A DNA stretch of 64,000 bases from the NCBI GenBank assembly GCA_022822405.1, contig JAJEBT010000001.1, positions 1-64,000 on the forward strand, read 5' to 3'. This DNA is from Alphaproteobacteria bacterium (GTDB taxonomy: Bacteria; Pseudomonadota; Alphaproteobacteria; MPNO01; UBA830). The notes beneath the pieces were generated by a model. The model made no database searches and was not told the origin of the DNA. It worked only from the letters and a program-made list of their open reading frames with translations. Made by a program: the position numbers and the translations under genes. Positions 1 to 9,221 of the stretch are shown here, in pieces (the first letter of the stretch is position 1; each line of letters begins with the position of its first letter).

Positions 1-183
1 TTCAACCAGGAGATCAAGCGGCGCACCCAGGTGGTGCGGATTTTCCCCAACGAGGAGAGCTGCCTGCGTCTGGTGCGGGCGCTGGCGATCGAGATCCACG
101 AGGACTGGCTGGAGGCCAGCCGCTACCTGAACATGATCCACCTGAAGGAGCATCAGCGCGAACGCATGCGAAAGGCCGCGTGA
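1..183 (+). CDS. IS256-family transposase, 3' end only
   Basis: The window opens inside a reading frame that runs 60 codons to a TGA at 181. The peptide starts FNQEIKRRTQVVRIFPNEES and continues with a helical tail containing EDWLEASRYLNM. The KRRTxVVRIFPN segment followed by a residue pattern of C-L-R-L-V is characteristic of the C-terminus of mutator/IS256-type DDE transposases. The 5' part, including the first catalytic residues, lies outside the window, so it is unknown whether the element is intact. The gene is followed by about 100 bases that could include the right end of the element. Confidence 0.85.
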   Translation, partial: FNQEIKRRTQVVRIFPNEESCLRLVRALAIEIHEDWLEASRYLNMIHLKEHQRERMRKAA

Positions 184-566
184 CGACGGGATTTCTGGCC
201 GTCCTGGCGGGCCCGCGGGCCCCCCCGGACGGCAGCCGCAACATCGGAGACCCATGCCACGACCGAAATTGCAGACAATTCTTGACACAACTGTCATCGC
301 GGGAAATCGCGGAACCGGCACCGCCCCGCGGCCGCCGCAACGGGCGAGTTTTCGTCCGGCTGCCAATTCGGGACAACGGGCGGGGCTCCGTCGAATCCCG
401 GACCGTGGCATCCCCACCACAATGAACGCTCCTCCCGTCCCAGCAGGTTCTTTCCGGAATCGCCCGGCATCATTTTCTGCAAGGGTCAGCCAGCCGCCGG
501 TAAGGTTTCGCCGTCCGTTGCCCGTTGTGCTAGAAACGGGGCGAACCTACATGGAGGACGACGGGT
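184..566. other. Intergenic region, probable IS right end plus tctC leader
   Basis: No convincing gene is present in these 383 bases. The stretch around 267-291 (GACAATTCTTGACACAACT) resembles the TTGACA-containing terminal repeats of IS256 elements, so the insertion sequence probably ends near 290. This is inference, because the left end is not in the window to pair with it. The remainder is G+C-rich leader for the receptor gene at 567, which has a GGAGGA ribosome-binding site at 553-558. Confidence 0.4.
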
Positions 567-1589
567 ATGATCAAGAGTCACCATCCTTTCATGGCACCTA
601 TTCTCGCAGCAGCGGCGATCGGCCTTGCCGCACCAGCCAGCGCAGATGCGGTTGCCGATTTCTACAAGGGCAAGACGGTCACGGTCATGGTGCCATCGAG
701 TCTTGGCGCCACTCTCGGCCTGTACGGGCGCCTGACTGTCGAGCATCTCGGCCGCCACATTCCGGGCAATCCGGAAGTCATCATCCAGTCGCGGCCGGGC
801 GGCGGCGGAACGAAGGGCGCCGCCTACGCCTACAACGCCGCGCCCAAGGACGGCACCTTCATCGCCGAGGTTCTCGCGCCGTCGGCCATTGCTCCGCTTC
901 TCCGGAACCTGAAATTCGATCCCGCGAAGTTCCAGTGGCTGGGATCGATCACGCCCCGTCCGGCGGTCATTTCGGTCTGGCATACCGCGCCGGTTTCCGA
1001 CCTCGCCAGCGCGCTGAAGAAGGAAGCCATCGTGGGCTCTACCGGTCTCGGTTCGGAGACCTTCATGGCCCCGACCCTGCTCAACCACATCGCCGGCACG
1101 AAATTCAAGGTCGTCAAGGGTTACAAGGGCGGCGCCCAGATCAACAAGGCGATCGAGTCCGGCGAGGTCCACGGGCGCATGAACTACTGGTCCGGCTGGA
1201 CCGCCGGAAAGCCCCAGTGGGTTTCCGGAAACAAGCTCCGCCACATCGTGAGTTATGGCGGCAAGATCCCCGAACTTCCCAACCTGCCATCGATGCAGAG
1301 CGTCGCCAAAACGCAAGAGCAGAAGGACATGGTGACGTTCCTCGAGACCGCGCCGCGCCTCGGCATGGGATTCTGGGTCGCGCCGGGCGTTCCGAAGGAC
1401 CGCGTGGCGGCGCTGCGCAAGGCGTTCCTCGACATGTGCAAGGATCCCGCTTTCCTTGCTGATGCCAAAAAACGCAAGGCGCCAGTCAACCCGGTAGCCG
1501 GCGAGGACATTCAGGCCATGGTGGCCAAGGCATACAAGACGCCACCCGCCACCATCGCCAAGCTGAAGAGCGTATTCGGCTTCAAGTAG
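567..1589 (+). CDS. TctC/Bug-family periplasmic substrate-binding protein
   Basis: This 340-residue protein looks like the periplasmic receptor of a tripartite tricarboxylate transporter (TTT) system. Residues 1-26 form a secretion signal ending in PASA. The mature protein begins with ADFYKGKTVTV, followed by the GGGGT-rich anion-binding loop and a KGYKGG motif about halfway, all usual in this family. Length fits the family (about 320-340). The ATG start is supported by GGAGGA at 553-558 with an 8-base spacer. No TctA/TctB membrane genes are nearby, so it is an orphan receptor; its ligand cannot be told from sequence but is probably an organic acid. A second, divergent family member lies at 60388. 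Confidence 0.85.
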   Translation: MIKSHHPFMAPILAAAAIGLAAPASADAVADFYKGKTVTVMVPSSLGATLGLYGRLTVEHLGRHIPGNPEVIIQSRPGGGGTKGAAYAYNAAPKDGTFIAEVLAPSAIAPLLRNLKFDPAKFQWLGSITPRPAVISVWHTAPVSDLASALKKEAIVGSTGLGSETFMAPTLLNHIAGTKFKVVKGYKGGAQINKAIESGEVHGRMNYWSGWTAGKPQWVSGNKLRHIVSYGGKIPELPNLPSMQSVAKTQEQKDMVTFLETAPRLGMGFWVAPGVPKDRVAALRKAFLDMCKDPAFLADAKKRKAPVNPVAGEDIQAMVAKAYKTPPATIAKLKSVFGFK

Positions 1590-1599
1590 GCCTCATCTC

Positions 1600-1629
1600 G
1601 CGCCGGTGGCCGAATTCGGCCACCGGCGC
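1600..1629. terminator. Perfect 30-base palindrome between convergent genes
   Basis: Positions 1600-1629 form an uninterrupted inverted repeat centred on the GAATTC at 1612-1617, with arms starting GCGCCGGTGGCC. It lies 11 bases after the receptor stop codon and 14 bases before the 3' end of the tRNA-Lys gene on the other strand. It could act as a bidirectional transcription stop. There is no downstream T-run on either strand, so intrinsic termination is not certain. Confidence 0.5.
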
Positions 1630-1643
1630 AACGAGGACCAATC

Positions 1644-1719
1644 TGGTGCGCCCACCAGGACTCGAACCTGGGACCCACTGATTAAAAGTCAGTTGCTCTA
1701 CCACCTGAGCTATGGGCGC
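1644..1719 (-). tRNA. tRNA-Lys (anticodon TTT)
   Basis: On the minus strand, 76 bases fold as a complete tRNA with encoded CCA. The acceptor stem is GCGCCCA/TGGGCGC (1719-1713 with 1654-1648), the D-arm is GCTC/GAGC, the anticodon arm is ACTGA/TCAGT with loop CTTTTAA (anticodon TTT), and the T-arm is CCAGG/CCTGG with loop TTCGAGT. It reads lysine AAA/AAG codons. It stands alone, downstream of coaD on the same strand. Confidence 0.97.
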
Positions 1720-1819
1720 GGCAACTCCGGAGCGTCCGGCACCACTTCGGGCGGCGGACGATCCAACATAGGAACGCGCCGAGGGACGGTCAAGCAATAC
1801 CGGTCCCGCGGCAGCGCCG

Positions 1820-2326
1820 CTATTTCGACGCGAGTTTCTCCACCAGGCTTCTCGAAATGCGCGGCGATACGAACGGCGCGACGTCGCCGTTGAGCCGTGC
1901 GATTTCCTTCACGAGGCTTGAGGCAATGAACTGATGCTTGTCGGAGGCCATCAGGCACACCGTCTCGATCTCCGGCGCCATCTTCGCGTTCATGCTCGCG
2001 AGCTGGAACTCGTAGTCGAAGTCTGACACCGCCCGCAGGCCGCGCACGATGAAACGGGCTCCGACGGAGCGCGCGAACTCGATGAGGAGGCCGTCCACCT
2101 CCATCACGTCGACCCGGTCGGCGTAGTCGCCGCCCGCCAGATCGATTTCCTGCCGGACCAGATCCTTGCGCTCGGCCGCAGTGAAGATCGGCTGCTTGCC
2201 GGTATTCACCGCGATGGCGACTATCAGCCTGTCGAACAGCTTCGCCGCCCGGCAGATGATGTCGACATGCCCGTTGGTGATCGGATCGAAGGTTCCGGGA
2301 TATATTCCTGTCTTCTCTTCAGCCAT
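1820..2326 (-). CDS. coaD: Phosphopantetheine adenylyltransferase
   Basis: CoaD joins 4'-phosphopantetheine to ATP to give dephospho-CoA, the penultimate step of coenzyme A synthesis, in the cytosol. The 168-residue protein has the nucleotidyltransferase signature [10 protein letters not shown] near residues 11-20 (the TxGH ATP site), the [12 protein letters not shown] segment, and a late ISSS-like loop written here as FIASSLVKE. Length matches the family (about 160-170). The ATG overlaps the end of gyrA by 8 bases, so it is likely co-transcribed and translationally coupled. The gyrA-coaD pairing is usual in alphaproteobacteria. Confidence 0.97.
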   Translation of the reverse strand: MAEEKTGIYPGTFDPITNGHVDIICRAAKLFDRLIVAIAVNTGKQPIFTAAERKDLVRQEIDLAGGDYADRVDVMEVDGLLIEFARSVGARFIVRGLRAVSDFDYEFQLASMNAKMAPEIETVCLMASDKHQFIASSLVKEIARLNGDVAPFVSPRISRSLVEKLASK

Positions 2327-5099
2327 CTTCCCGCTCCGGTGGCGCCGCAGCGCCTACGCCTGTCCCGGTCGCTTCCGCGGCGCCGGGCTCTTCAGCCTCT
2401 CCGTTGTCGTCCAGATGCGCCACGGAAACGACCTTCTGGCTTTCCGACGTGTCGAAGAGTGTCACGCCCTGCGTTCCACGGCCCGCAATCCGTATGTCTT
2501 CGACCGGGCTGCGGATGATCTGCCCGCCGTCGGTAACCAGCATTATCTGGTCGGCGTCGGCGACCGGGAATGACGCGACGACCGCTCCGTTGCGTCCTTC
2601 CGTGACGATGTCTGTGACGCCCTGGCCGCCGCGCCGCGTGATCCGGTATTCATAGGCCGACGTCCGCTTTCCGAAGCCGTTCTCTGTAACGGTCAGTATG
2701 AACTGTTCCGAAGCCTCAAGGCGCGCGAAGGTTTCCGCGTCGAGCACGACCGCCGGCGCCTGCTCACCGCCTTCCGGATCCCCGTTGCCGTTGCCCGAAA
2801 CCCCGTTCTTACCGTCGGCGCGGCGCTGTGACTTCGACATGCGGAGATAGCTGTCCCGCACCGCGGTCTCGATCTCGATGTGGTCCAGTATCGTCATCGA
2901 GACCACGCGGTCGCTGGCGCCGAGCCTGATGCCGCGCACCCCGGTCGACGCGCGGCCGCTGAAAACGCGCACGTCGGTGACGGGGAAGCGGATGCACTTG
3001 CCGCTGCTGGCGGCGAGCATCACGTCCTGATCCTCGCGGCAGATGCGGACGCCGATCAGCCGGTCGCCCTGATCGAGCTTCATCGCGATCTTGCCCCGAG
3101 CCATGATTCTCGCGAAATCCGACAGCCGATTGCGGCGCACCTGCCCGCTTTCCGTTGCGAACACCATGAACAGCCTGTCCTCGTCCGCATCCTCGGGCTT
3201 CGGCATCACGGTTGCGATGGTCTCGCCCTTCTCGAGCGGCAGCAGGTTGACCAGCGCCTTGCCGCGCGCTTGCGGATTGCCCTCCGGCAGCCGGTAGACC
3301 TTCATCTGGTAGACGATTCCGCGCGTCGAGAAGAACAGCACGAGCGTGTGGGTGTTGCAGACCGATACTTGGGTAACAAAATCCTCGTCGCGGGTGGACA
3401 TGCCCGCCCGACCCTTGCCGCCACGGTGCTGCGCCCGATAGCGCGAGAGCGGCACCCGCTTGATGTAGCCGGCATGGCTTACCGTGACAACCATGTCCTC
3501 GCGCTGGATCAGATCCTCGATGTCGGTGTCGAAACCGGCGTCCTCTATCGTCGTCAGGCGCGGTGTGGCAAACCGCTCGCGCACCGCCGCAAGCTCTTCG
3601 CGGACGATCGCGCGGACCCGCTCCCGGGAACCCAGAATCGACAGGAACTCCCTGATCTCGTCCGCGAGCTGGCCAAGTTCCTCTGCTATCTTCTCACGCT
3701 CGAGGCCCGTCAGGCGCTGCAGGCGCAACTCGAGGATGGCCCGCGCCTGCGCCTCCGACAGCCGGTACCACCCGTCGACAACCCGGTGTGAGGGATCGTC
3801 GATCAGCGCGATCAGCGATTCGACGTCGCCGGCCCCCCAGGTCTCGGCCATCAGCTTCTCGCGCGCCTCGCCGGGATCGCCAGCGCCGCGGATGATGGCA
3901 ATGACGGCATCGATATTGGCCACCGCGATCGCCAGCCCGACCAGGACATGGGCGCGGTCGCGCGCCTTGCCTAGGCGGTGGGCAGTGCGGCGCCGAACCA
4001 CGTCCTCACGGAACTCGAGAAAGGCGTCGAGAATGCGCCGGAGGCCGAGCTGCACCGGCCGCCCGCCGTCGAGCGCCAGCATGTTGACGCCGAAGCTGGT
4101 CTGCAGCGGCGAGTAGCGGTAGAGTTGGTTGAGCACGACTTCGGCCGCAGCGTCGCGCCGGAGTTCGATGACAACGCGGACGCCGTCGCGGTCCGATTCG
4201 TCGCGCAAGTCGGATATGCCCTCGACTCTTTTCTCGCGCACGAGCTCGGCGATGCGCTCGATCATTCTCGCCTTGTTCACCTGGTAGGGGACTTCGGTGA
4301 CGACAATGGCCTCGCGGCCCTGGGCGCGCTCCTCGATCGCAGCGCGGCCGCGCATGACCACCGAGCCGCGGCCGCCCTGATAGGCCTCGAGGATTCCGGC
4401 GCGCCCCATGATGATGCCTCCGGTCGGAAAGTCCGGGCCCGACACGATCTCGGCCAGCTCCGCGAGCGTGATATCAGGGTTGTCGATCATCGCGCGGCAG
4501 GCGTCGATGATCTCGCCCAGGTTGTGGGGTGGAATGTTGGTCGCCATGCCGACGGCTATGCCGCCAGCGCCGTTGACCAGAAGATTGGGAAATTTAGCGG
4601 GAAGGACCACCGGCTCCTTCGCCGTCTCGTCGTAATTGGGCTGGAAGTCGACGGTGTCCTCGTCGATGTCGTCGAGGAGTTCTCGGGCGACGCGAAGGAG
4701 CCGCACCTCGGTGTAGCGCATCGCGGCCGGCGGATCGCCGTCCATCGAGCCGAAATTGCCCTGGCCGTCGATCAGCGGCAGGCGCATCGAGAAGTCCTGG
4801 GCCATGCGGACCATGGCGTCGTAAATTGCCTGATCGCCGTGGGGATGGTAGCGGCCCATCACGTCGCCGACGACGCGCGCCGACTTCCGGTACGGCCGGT
4901 TCCAGTCGTAGTTCAGCTCGTTCATGGCGTGGAGGATGCGCCGGTGAACCGGCTTGAGGCCGTCGCGGACGTCGGGCAGCGCCCTGCTCACAATCACGCT
5001 CATCGCGTAATCGAGATAGGACTTCCGCATCTCGTCTTCGATCGAGACCGGTTCGATGTCCGGATTCAGAGGCGGCTCCAGCGCCTGACCGTTTGTCAA
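2319..5099 (-). CDS. gyrA: DNA gyrase subunit A
   Basis: GyrA is the breakage-and-rejoining subunit of the A2B2 gyrase that introduces negative supercoils. The 926-residue protein has the winged-helix region with HPHGD at residues 85-89, the catalytic tyrosine Tyr129 in AAMRYTE, and a C-terminal beta-pinwheel carrying a GyrA box (QHRGGKG, near residues 555-562) that separates it from ParC. The pinwheel contains a low-complexity Gly/Asn insert typical of alphaproteobacterial GyrA. The residue equivalent to E. coli Ser83 is Gln90, while the Asp87 equivalent is kept (Asp94). The start appears to be TTG (5099-5097), preceded by AAAGG; no upstream ATG is in frame. coaD overlaps its end. Confidence 0.97.
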   Translation of the reverse strand: MTNGQALEPPLNPDIEPVSIEDEMRKSYLDYAMSVIVSRALPDVRDGLKPVHRRILHAMNELNYDWNRPYRKSARVVGDVMGRYHPHGDQAIYDAMVRMAQDFSMRLPLIDGQGNFGSMDGDPPAAMRYTEVRLLRVARELLDDIDEDTVDFQPNYDETAKEPVVLPAKFPNLLVNGAGGIAVGMATNIPPHNLGEIIDACRAMIDNPDITLAELAEIVSGPDFPTGGIIMGRAGILEAYQGGRGSVVMRGRAAIEERAQGREAIVVTEVPYQVNKARMIERIAELVREKRVEGISDLRDESDRDGVRVVIELRRDAAAEVVLNQLYRYSPLQTSFGVNMLALDGGRPVQLGLRRILDAFLEFREDVVRRRTAHRLGKARDRAHVLVGLAIAVANIDAVIAIIRGAGDPGEAREKLMAETWGAGDVESLIALIDDPSHRVVDGWYRLSEAQARAILELRLQRLTGLEREKIAEELGQLADEIREFLSILGSRERVRAIVREELAAVRERFATPRLTTIEDAGFDTDIEDLIQREDMVVTVSHAGYIKRVPLSRYRAQHRGGKGRAGMSTRDEDFVTQVSVCNTHTLVLFFSTRGIVYQMKVYRLPEGNPQARGKALVNLLPLEKGETIATVMPKPEDADEDRLFMVFATESGQVRRNRLSDFARIMARGKIAMKLDQGDRLIGVRICREDQDVMLAASSGKCIRFPVTDVRVFSGRASTGVRGIRLGASDRVVSMTILDHIEIETAVRDSYLRMSKSQRRADGKNGVSGNGNGDPEGGEQAPAVVLDAETFARLEASEQFILTVTENGFGKRTSAYEYRITRRGGQGVTDIVTEGRNGAVVASFPVADADQIMLVTDGGQIIRSPVEDIRIAGRGTQGVTLFDTSESQKVVSVAHLDDNGEAEEPGAAEATGTGVGAAAPPEREDG

Positions 5100-5256
5100 G
5101 GGAACGCCTTTCTTCTCTGATGGAAAGGCCGTTCAGGCCCTGAAGCGAAGATCCTCCGAGGCTAGCGCAAACGCGCGCTCCGGGCAAGAATCGAACCCGT
5201 ACGCCGCTGTCCCGCCGCACCGCGCACGGTGGGCCTCGACATGCCGCGCGCAAGCG

Positions 5257-6072
5257 TCAGGCGCCGGCTTCCTGGGCGTATTTCGGGTCGGTGTAGCGCG
5301 CACTCGCGGCCCTGACATGCTCGAGCATCGCGAGGTCGATGCCGCTCCCGGGCGCCGGATCGGGATCCCAGTGTCCGTGGCGGTCCTTGCCCCGCGCAAG
5401 GAAGGCCGTACGCCGCCCGATGACCGATCTCACATGGGCCGGGATGTAAAAGATCGCGAGCCCGATTCTCGGGGAGTCGGTAGCGTTGGGCAGCGAACCG
5501 TGGACTATGCGCTCGTGGTGGCAGGAAAATTGGCCGGCACGAAGCTCAAGGTCTACCGCGCCGGAGTCGTCGATTCCCTCGATCGACTGTCCGCGCGCCA
5601 GGAGGTTGTCCTCGTGGAAGGTCTCGACATGGGAATGGGACTCGCCGCGGTGCGTGCCCGGAAGAACGCGCACGCAGCCGTTGGCGCTGTTGCTGTCGGT
5701 AAGCGCGAGCCAGACGGTAACAAGCTCATGAGGATCGAGCCCGAAATACGCCGAATCCTGGTGCCAGGACACGTAGGCACCGTCATTGCCGCCCTTGATC
5801 CAGAAACGTGCGGCGAAGACCAGGATGTCGGCGCCGATCAGCGTCTCGACGACATCCAGGATCCGCGGCTCGAAGCAGAATTCGTAGGACCGGCGGAAGC
5901 ACAGATGCGCCTTCATGTTGACGTCGCCGGCCGACATACCGGCCTTGCGGCGGAAACGCTCGAGATCACGGCACATCGCTTCGGCGTCGGCCGGATCGAT
6001 TCCGTCGAACGGCGCCAGATATCCGTGCTCGCGGTAGAAGGCCGCATCGGCGCGACCGGACAAGGGTGTCAT
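5257..6072 (-). CDS. Phytanoyl-CoA dioxygenase (PhyH)-family Fe(II)/2-oxoglutarate enzyme
   Basis: This 271-residue protein belongs to the PhyH family of non-haem iron, 2-oxoglutarate-dependent oxygenases, which hydroxylate small molecules in the cytosol. The iron triad is visible: H104 and D106 in SWHQDSAYF and H191 in ERIVHGSLPN. R202 in DSPRIGLAIFY is the expected 2-oxoglutarate anchor. The gene lies downstream of and on the same strand as an ABC importer (6220-10661), 147 bases from its ATPase gene, so it may act on the imported compound, but the substrate is not readable from sequence. It sits directly upstream of gyrA with a 157-base gap. Confidence 0.85.
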   Translation of the reverse strand: MTPLSGRADAAFYREHGYLAPFDGIDPADAEAMCRDLERFRRKAGMSAGDVNMKAHLCFRRSYEFCFEPRILDVVETLIGADILVFAARFWIKGGNDGAYVSWHQDSAYFGLDPHELVTVWLALTDSNSANGCVRVLPGTHRGESHSHVETFHEDNLLARGQSIEGIDDSGAVDLELRAGQFSCHHERIVHGSLPNATDSPRIGLAIFYIPAHVRSVIGRRTAFLARGKDRHGHWDPDPAPGSGIDLAMLEHVRAASARYTDPKYAQEAGA

Positions 6073-6190
6073 TGCGAAAGGCCCGTGTAGTTCGCCCCGA
6101 TCCTACTGGCCTGGATACGGCGATCAACGCCGTCGCCGGCGCGCTGGCTGTCCGGCCCCAGGCCCGATTTCCCGGCCCGGCGGGAACATC

Positions 6191-6214
6191 CGCCGGCCGC
6201 CGGCCGCCGGCCGC
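6191..6214. repeat. Short tandem repeat (CGCCGGC, three copies)
   Basis: Three consecutive copies of the 7-base unit CGCCGGC occur just after the stop of the ABC ATPase gene on the minus strand. A separate hairpin, TTCCCG/CGGGAA at 6169-6186, lies next to it. Together they may slow transcription between the ATPase and the PhyH-type gene; no T-run follows. Confidence 0.5.
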
Positions 6215-6219
6215 ACGGA

Positions 6220-7290
6220 TCAGCGAATGCGTCGGCCGTCCGCGTCGAACAGGAAGAGGTGGTCGGGCGTGAATCCGATCGCAACCTCGGTATTCGTCCG
6301 ATGGGCCGAGACACCGTTGACGACGGCAATCAGATCCTGTTCACCGCCATAATCGAAATAGAGCAGCGTGTCCTTGCCCAGGGGCTCGACAAGATGGATC
6401 TTCTGGGTCAGTTCTCCCGACCCTCCGACAGAGAGATGTTCAGGGCGGATGCCGACGGTCACGTCGCCAGGCTCCAGCCCGGCAAACCCTTCCGGAAGCG
6501 TCAGCGAGATCCGCTGGCCTTCGAAGACCGCGCGATCCCCGTCCCTTCTCAGGGTTCCCGGTATGAGGTTCATGGACGGGCTGCCGAAGAAATCGGCAAC
6601 GAAATAGGAGACCGGGTCGCTGTAGATTTCGAGCGGCGTGCCCACCTGTTCGACCTCGCCGCCACGCATCACGACGATGCGGTCGGCGAGCGTCATCGCC
6701 TCTTCCTGGTCGTGGGTCACATAGACAAAGGTCTTGCCGAGTTCCTGGTGCAGGCGGTCGATCTCGGCGCGCATCTCGCGGCGCAGCTTCGCATCAAGGC
6801 TCGAGAGCGGCTCGTCGAGCAGGAAGGTGTCCGGATTGTTGATCAATGTTCGCGCCAGCGCGACACGCTGCGACTCGCCGCCTGAACACTGTCCCGGCAT
6901 CTTGTCCAGAAGATGGGTGATGCGCACCATTTCCGCGACTTCGCGCACCCGCCGCCGCCGCTCGTCGGCCGCGATCTTCTGCATGCGCGGCCCGAACTCG
7001 ATGTTCTGGGCGACCGTCTTGTGCGGAAACAGCGCATGGCTCTGGAACACCATGCCGAGATCGCGCTCGCTGGGCTCGAGGTCATTGACCACCGTGCCGT
7101 TCATGAGGATGTCGCCAGCCGTGGGATCTTCGAAACCCGCGATCATGCGGAGCGTAGTGGTCTTGCCGCACCCTGATGGTCCGACCATGACCAGGAACTC
7201 GCCATCCTCGATCGTGAGCTCGAGGTCCCTTACCGCAACCACCGAACGGCCGAATTCCTTGCGCAAGCTGTTGAGTTCTATGCGGGCCAT
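6220..7290 (-). CDS. ABC importer ATP-binding protein, MalK/UgpC type
   Basis: This 356-residue protein powers the importer encoded immediately upstream. It shows Walker [10 protein letters not shown] (37-45), the Q-loop Gln83, the signature SGGESQR (136-142; the second position set differs from the common SGGQRQR), Walker B FLLDE (156-160), the H-loop in YVTHDQEEAM, and a C-terminal TOBE domain with GIRPEHL. These features and the length place it with the ATPases of sugar, polyol and glycerol-phosphate importers. It is separated by 6 bases from the upstream permease gene, so it is the last transporter gene of the operon. Confidence 0.92.
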   Translation of the reverse strand: MARIELNSLRKEFGRSVVAVRDLELTIEDGEFLVMVGPSGCGKTTTLRMIAGFEDPTAGDILMNGTVVNDLEPSERDLGMVFQSHALFPHKTVAQNIEFGPRMQKIAADERRRRVREVAEMVRITHLLDKMPGQCSGGESQRVALARTLINNPDTFLLDEPLSSLDAKLRREMRAEIDRLHQELGKTFVYVTHDQEEAMTLADRIVVMRGGEVEQVGTPLEIYSDPVSYFVADFFGSPSMNLIPGTLRRDGDRAVFEGQRISLTLPEGFAGLEPGDVTVGIRPEHLSVGGSGELTQKIHLVEPLGKDTLLYFDYGGEQDLIAVVNGVSAHRTNTEVAIGFTPDHLFLFDADGRRIR

Positions 7291-7296
7291 GACCGG

Positions 7297-8172
7297 CTAC
7301 CTTCTTACCATTCCGAAACTGAAACCGCGCGCGAGATGCTTGCGGATGAAGACGCCGATAATGACGAGCGGGATCGTGACGCCCACGGCCAGGGCCGCCT
7401 GGCGTCCGTATACGCGTCCCTCCGTCGAGCCCTCGTACTTGCTCAACTCGACCGGAAGCGTGACGACCTCGGTTTTCGACAGGATCAGGGCAAGCAGATA
7501 CTCGCTCCACGTGAGAATCAGTATGAACAGGAAGGTCGCGACCAGTCCCGAACGCACCAGCGGCAGGACGACCTCCCAGATCGTGCGCCAACGGCTGGCG
7601 CCGAGAATCATGGCGGCCTGTTCGACTTCTCGTGGAACTTCGTCGATGAAACTCTTTGTCATCCAGACCGCGTAGGGGAGCGTGGTGAGGAAATAGACCA
7701 CCACCAGCCCGACCACGGTATCGAGAAGGCCGAGTGTCGCATAATACAGCGACAGCGGCGCGACGATCACGATGGGCGGGACCATGCGCAGCATCAGGAG
7801 CTGGAACATGCGCATTTCCGAAATAATCTGGTAACGCGAGACCCCGTAGGCGATGATTGCTCCGAATCCGACCGCGAGGATGGTGGAGGTAAGCGAAATT
7901 ACCAGGCTGTTGCGAAGTGCGATCCAGGGCTTCTGGAGGGACTTGATGTACTGGGTGTCCTCGTAGTCGGAATAGTCGGTCCACACGTTGAGGTAGTTCT
8001 TGAGCGTGGGTTCCTCCGACCAGTAGACCGGTGGCCATGCGAACCATTCATGGTCCGGCTTGAAGGACGTGCTGATGACCCAGAAGATCGGAAACGCGAC
8101 GATTGCAAGCCAGAGCAGAAGGACTACGTAACGGCCCGCCTCCGCAAGCTTCTTCTTTCCGCCCCTGGTCAC
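7297..8172 (-). CDS. ABC importer permease, MalG/UgpE type
   Basis: This 291-residue inner-membrane protein is one of two permease subunits of the importer. It has an N-terminal membrane segment (about residues 15-33) followed by five more hydrophobic segments. The EAA motif for contact with the ATPase is seen as EQAAMILGASRWRTIWEVVLP. Its start overlaps the end of the partner permease gene by 4 bases (8169-8172), indicating translational coupling. Ligand specificity cannot be assigned. Confidence 0.92.
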   Translation of the reverse strand: MTRGGKKKLAEAGRYVVLLLWLAIVAFPIFWVISTSFKPDHEWFAWPPVYWSEEPTLKNYLNVWTDYSDYEDTQYIKSLQKPWIALRNSLVISLTSTILAVGFGAIIAYGVSRYQIISEMRMFQLLMLRMVPPIVIVAPLSLYYATLGLLDTVVGLVVVYFLTTLPYAVWMTKSFIDEVPREVEQAAMILGASRWRTIWEVVLPLVRSGLVATFLFILILTWSEYLLALILSKTEVVTLPVELSKYEGSTEGRVYGRQAALAVGVTIPLVIIGVFIRKHLARGFSFGMVRR

Positions 8173-9152
8173 CGGCCCTGCTCCGCCTGGGCCGCCGGAT
8201 CGCCGTACATCTGGTCAAGCGCCCTCTTCTCGCGCCGCAGCAGATAGATCGCCGCCAGCACGATCCCGATCATCACCATCATGACGACGTAGGACATCGC
8301 GGCGCCGCGTGACACCTCGAAATACTGCCAGGTGGTGATGTAGAGATAGATCGGAATGGTCTCCGTCGCCGAGCCGGGACCGCCCTGGAACAGCGACCAC
8401 GTCTTGGGGAACTCCGCCATCGCCTCCAGAAAGCGCAGCACGATGGCGAGCACAATGACCGGGCGCAGCAGCGGCAGCTGGATCTCGAGGAATATCCGCC
8501 ACTTGGAAGCGCCGAGGATCCGGGCCGCTTCCTGGGGTTCCTGGGGCAGCGACGCGAGGCCGGCAATCATGATGATGAAGGAGAACGGAACCCAGTTCCA
8601 GATCTCGAGGATCATGACGGTGGTCAGCGCCAGGCGCGCGTTCGCGAGCCAGATGACGTTGACGTCCTGTCCCGAGATCCAGCTCAACACGTCGTTTATC
8701 GGCCCCTTCTGGTAAAGGAGCATCTCGCCCGTATAGGCGATCACGATCGGCACCGTGAGCATCGGCAGGATGAAGGCGATGTAGAAGAACGCCTGCCCCC
8801 GGAACGGCCGGTACATCAGAAGCGCGAGGCCGAACCCGATGACGAAGCAGCCGAGGGTCGAGCCAGCGGCGAACAGCAGCGACCGCACGATCGCGATGCC
8901 GAGCCGGGGATCGGTGACGACCTCCCGGAACACGTCGAGCCCCGCGAATTCGGCATCCCACCAGCTGCCAAGATAGATGGAATATTCGTGAAACGAGAAA
9001 TAGAGCTGCAGGAACAGGACCGGACCGAGGACGACGACCATCAGGCCGATGAACACGCTGAGGACCGACCACTTGAACCTGCGGACGGCCCGAGCCTGGG
9101 TCATTGCCCGACCGGGCCGGGCCGGACGCGGTCGCGAACTGGTTGTTGTCAT
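8169..9152 (-). CDS. ABC importer permease, MalF/UgpA type
   Basis: This 327-residue inner-membrane protein is the second permease subunit, with about six membrane segments and an EAA loop reading QEAARILGASKWRIFLEIQ. The ATG at 9152 is chosen; a TTG six codons upstream (9170) is also possible, and neither has a strong ribosome-binding site. The gene follows the binding-protein gene after a strong hairpin (9172-9199), an arrangement that in many importers keeps permease expression lower than that of the receptor. Confidence 0.9.
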   Translation of the reverse strand: MTTTSSRPRPARPGRAMTQARAVRRFKWSVLSVFIGLMVVVLGPVLFLQLYFSFHEYSIYLGSWWDAEFAGLDVFREVVTDPRLGIAIVRSLLFAAGSTLGCFVIGFGLALLMYRPFRGQAFFYIAFILPMLTVPIVIAYTGEMLLYQKGPINDVLSWISGQDVNVIWLANARLALTTVMILEIWNWVPFSFIIMIAGLASLPQEPQEAARILGASKWRIFLEIQLPLLRPVIVLAIVLRFLEAMAEFPKTWSLFQGGPGSATETIPIYLYITTWQYFEVSRGAAMSYVVMMVMIGIVLAAIYLLRREKRALDQMYGDPAAQAEQGR

Positions 9153-9171
9153 GCCCGCCCGGTCCGACAAA

Positions 9172-9199
9172 TCCGGAGGCGCCCGAGGGCGCCTCCGGA
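9172..9199 (-). terminator. Intra-operon hairpin between receptor and permease genes
   Basis: A perfect inverted repeat with 13-base arms (TCCGGAGGCGCCC and its complement) and a 2-base centre lies 22 bases after the stop of the receptor gene. There is no long T-run. In ABC operons such hairpins commonly stabilise receptor mRNA or partly terminate transcription; that role here is inferred from position. Confidence 0.6.
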
Positions 9200-9221
9200 G
9201 CCGATTCCTGCGTACCGGTAC

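Noticed and set aside
5185-5200. tRNA T-loop-like GGTTCGATTC on the minus strand near the gyrA leader
   Set aside because: The flanking bases do not form a T-stem, anticodon arm or acceptor stem.
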